DNA from: Manis javanica
Taxonomy: Eukaryota; Chordata; Mammalia; Pholidota; Manidae
Length of the DNA stretch: 64,000 bases
Reading direction: 5' to 3'
NCBI RefSeq assembly: GCF_040802235.1
Contig: NC_133170.1
Coordinates: forward strand, 9,501,001 to 9,565,000
Shown: in pieces, positions 63,651 to 64,000 of the stretch
How the letters are laid out: every line of letters begins with the position of its first letter
Position numbering within the stretch: the first letter of the stretch is position 1
Made by a program: the position numbers and the translations under genes
The notes under the pieces: model-generated
The model's input: only the letters and a program-made list of their open reading frames with translations
What the model was told of the DNA's origin: nothing
Databases searched by the model: none

Positions 63651-64000
63651 AAGAAGCACTACTGAACAAAAACAAAAACATGGAATCTTGAGACAGAGAA
63701 GCTTGCTTTAAGTCACTTGCCTATTTACAACATGCTCAATGAATGTTAGCTGTTACTATTATTACAATAACCCCCATACTTTAAGTGGGTTTAAAAAGAC
63801 AACCATCTCAAACACCTAGAAATGTAAGCAGAATTTCACTTTCAAGGATTCTTATTCCAGTATTATCTACTCTTAATAATTCTAGAGCTAGTATTGGAAC
63901 TGACCTAGATGTCTAAAGATAAAAATTGGTGTAATAAATTAAGGTGGATCCATGCAGTGTAATAGCATGTATGTGGTAAAAATCATACGTAGGTAAATAG

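Larger units (their letters stand above)
59741..64000. other. Upstream intergenic region
   Basis: AT-rich DNA 5' of STK38L without a convincing gene. It contains an old L1 3'-UTR-like piece (about 60960-61270), an MLT1-like LTR (61482-62042), an L1 ORF2 fragment (about 62815-63330), a MIR (63430-63650) and, at 63880-64000, a diverged LINE-like stretch. 59.75-60.95 kb shows nothing I can name with confidence. Confidence 0.7.

Overview
This window is mammalian nuclear DNA. It carries the 5' half of one protein-coding gene on the minus strand, STK38L (NDR2), a serine/threonine kinase of the NDR/LATS branch of the AGC family. Five coding exons read clearly, with matching splice sites, and together encode residues 1-172: exon 2 (15267-15411), exon 3 (11602-11653), exon 4 (2945-3067), exon 5 (2634-2717) and exon 6 (311-434). 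The phases join without a break across all five. The non-coding first exon and promoter lie in a CpG island around 59.05-59.74 kb, so intron 1 spans about 44 kb. The rest of the kinase domain, with the catalytic loop, activation segment and C-terminal hydrophobic motif, lies beyond position 1 and is not in the window. No second protein-coding gene was found. The other open frames are repeat-derived or chance.

Layout: 1-3.1 kb holds exons 6, 5 and 4 with short introns, a solitary MLT1-type LTR and an L2 LINE. 3.1-11.6 kb is intron 3, holding a 5'-truncated L1 with target-site duplications and a second L1 3' end that abuts exon 3. 11.65-15.27 kb is intron 2. 15.4-59.4 kb is intron 1, packed with MIR, L2, CR1/L3-like and L1 fragments, a large old L1 (24.85-30.74 kb) with a nested Tigger-like MITE, and an unusual L1/endogenous-retrovirus chimeric retroposon (38.18-40.35 kb). 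59.05-59.74 kb is the promoter. 59.75-64 kb is upstream intergenic DNA with old repeats.

Organism: the exon-intron structure, MIR/L2/MLT1 repeats and L1s show a eutherian mammal. I see no Alu, B1/B2, carnivore tRNA-Lys SINE, ruminant BovB/ART2 or equine ERE. The L1/ERV chimera and the recent-looking L1 resemble sequences I associate with pangolins (Manis and relatives). A laurasiatherian, probably a pangolin, is my best guess, from memory and not from a search.

Most notable observations: (1) the chimeric retroposon, in which an L1 3' end is followed by a retroviral transmembrane-envelope remnant, polypurine tract and LTR that supplied the polyadenylation signal, all between L1-type target duplications; (2) a candidate alternative 5'-UTR exon at 54636-54711 that would place an upstream reading frame across the STK38L start codon; (3) L1-like sequence running up to the exon 3 splice donor.
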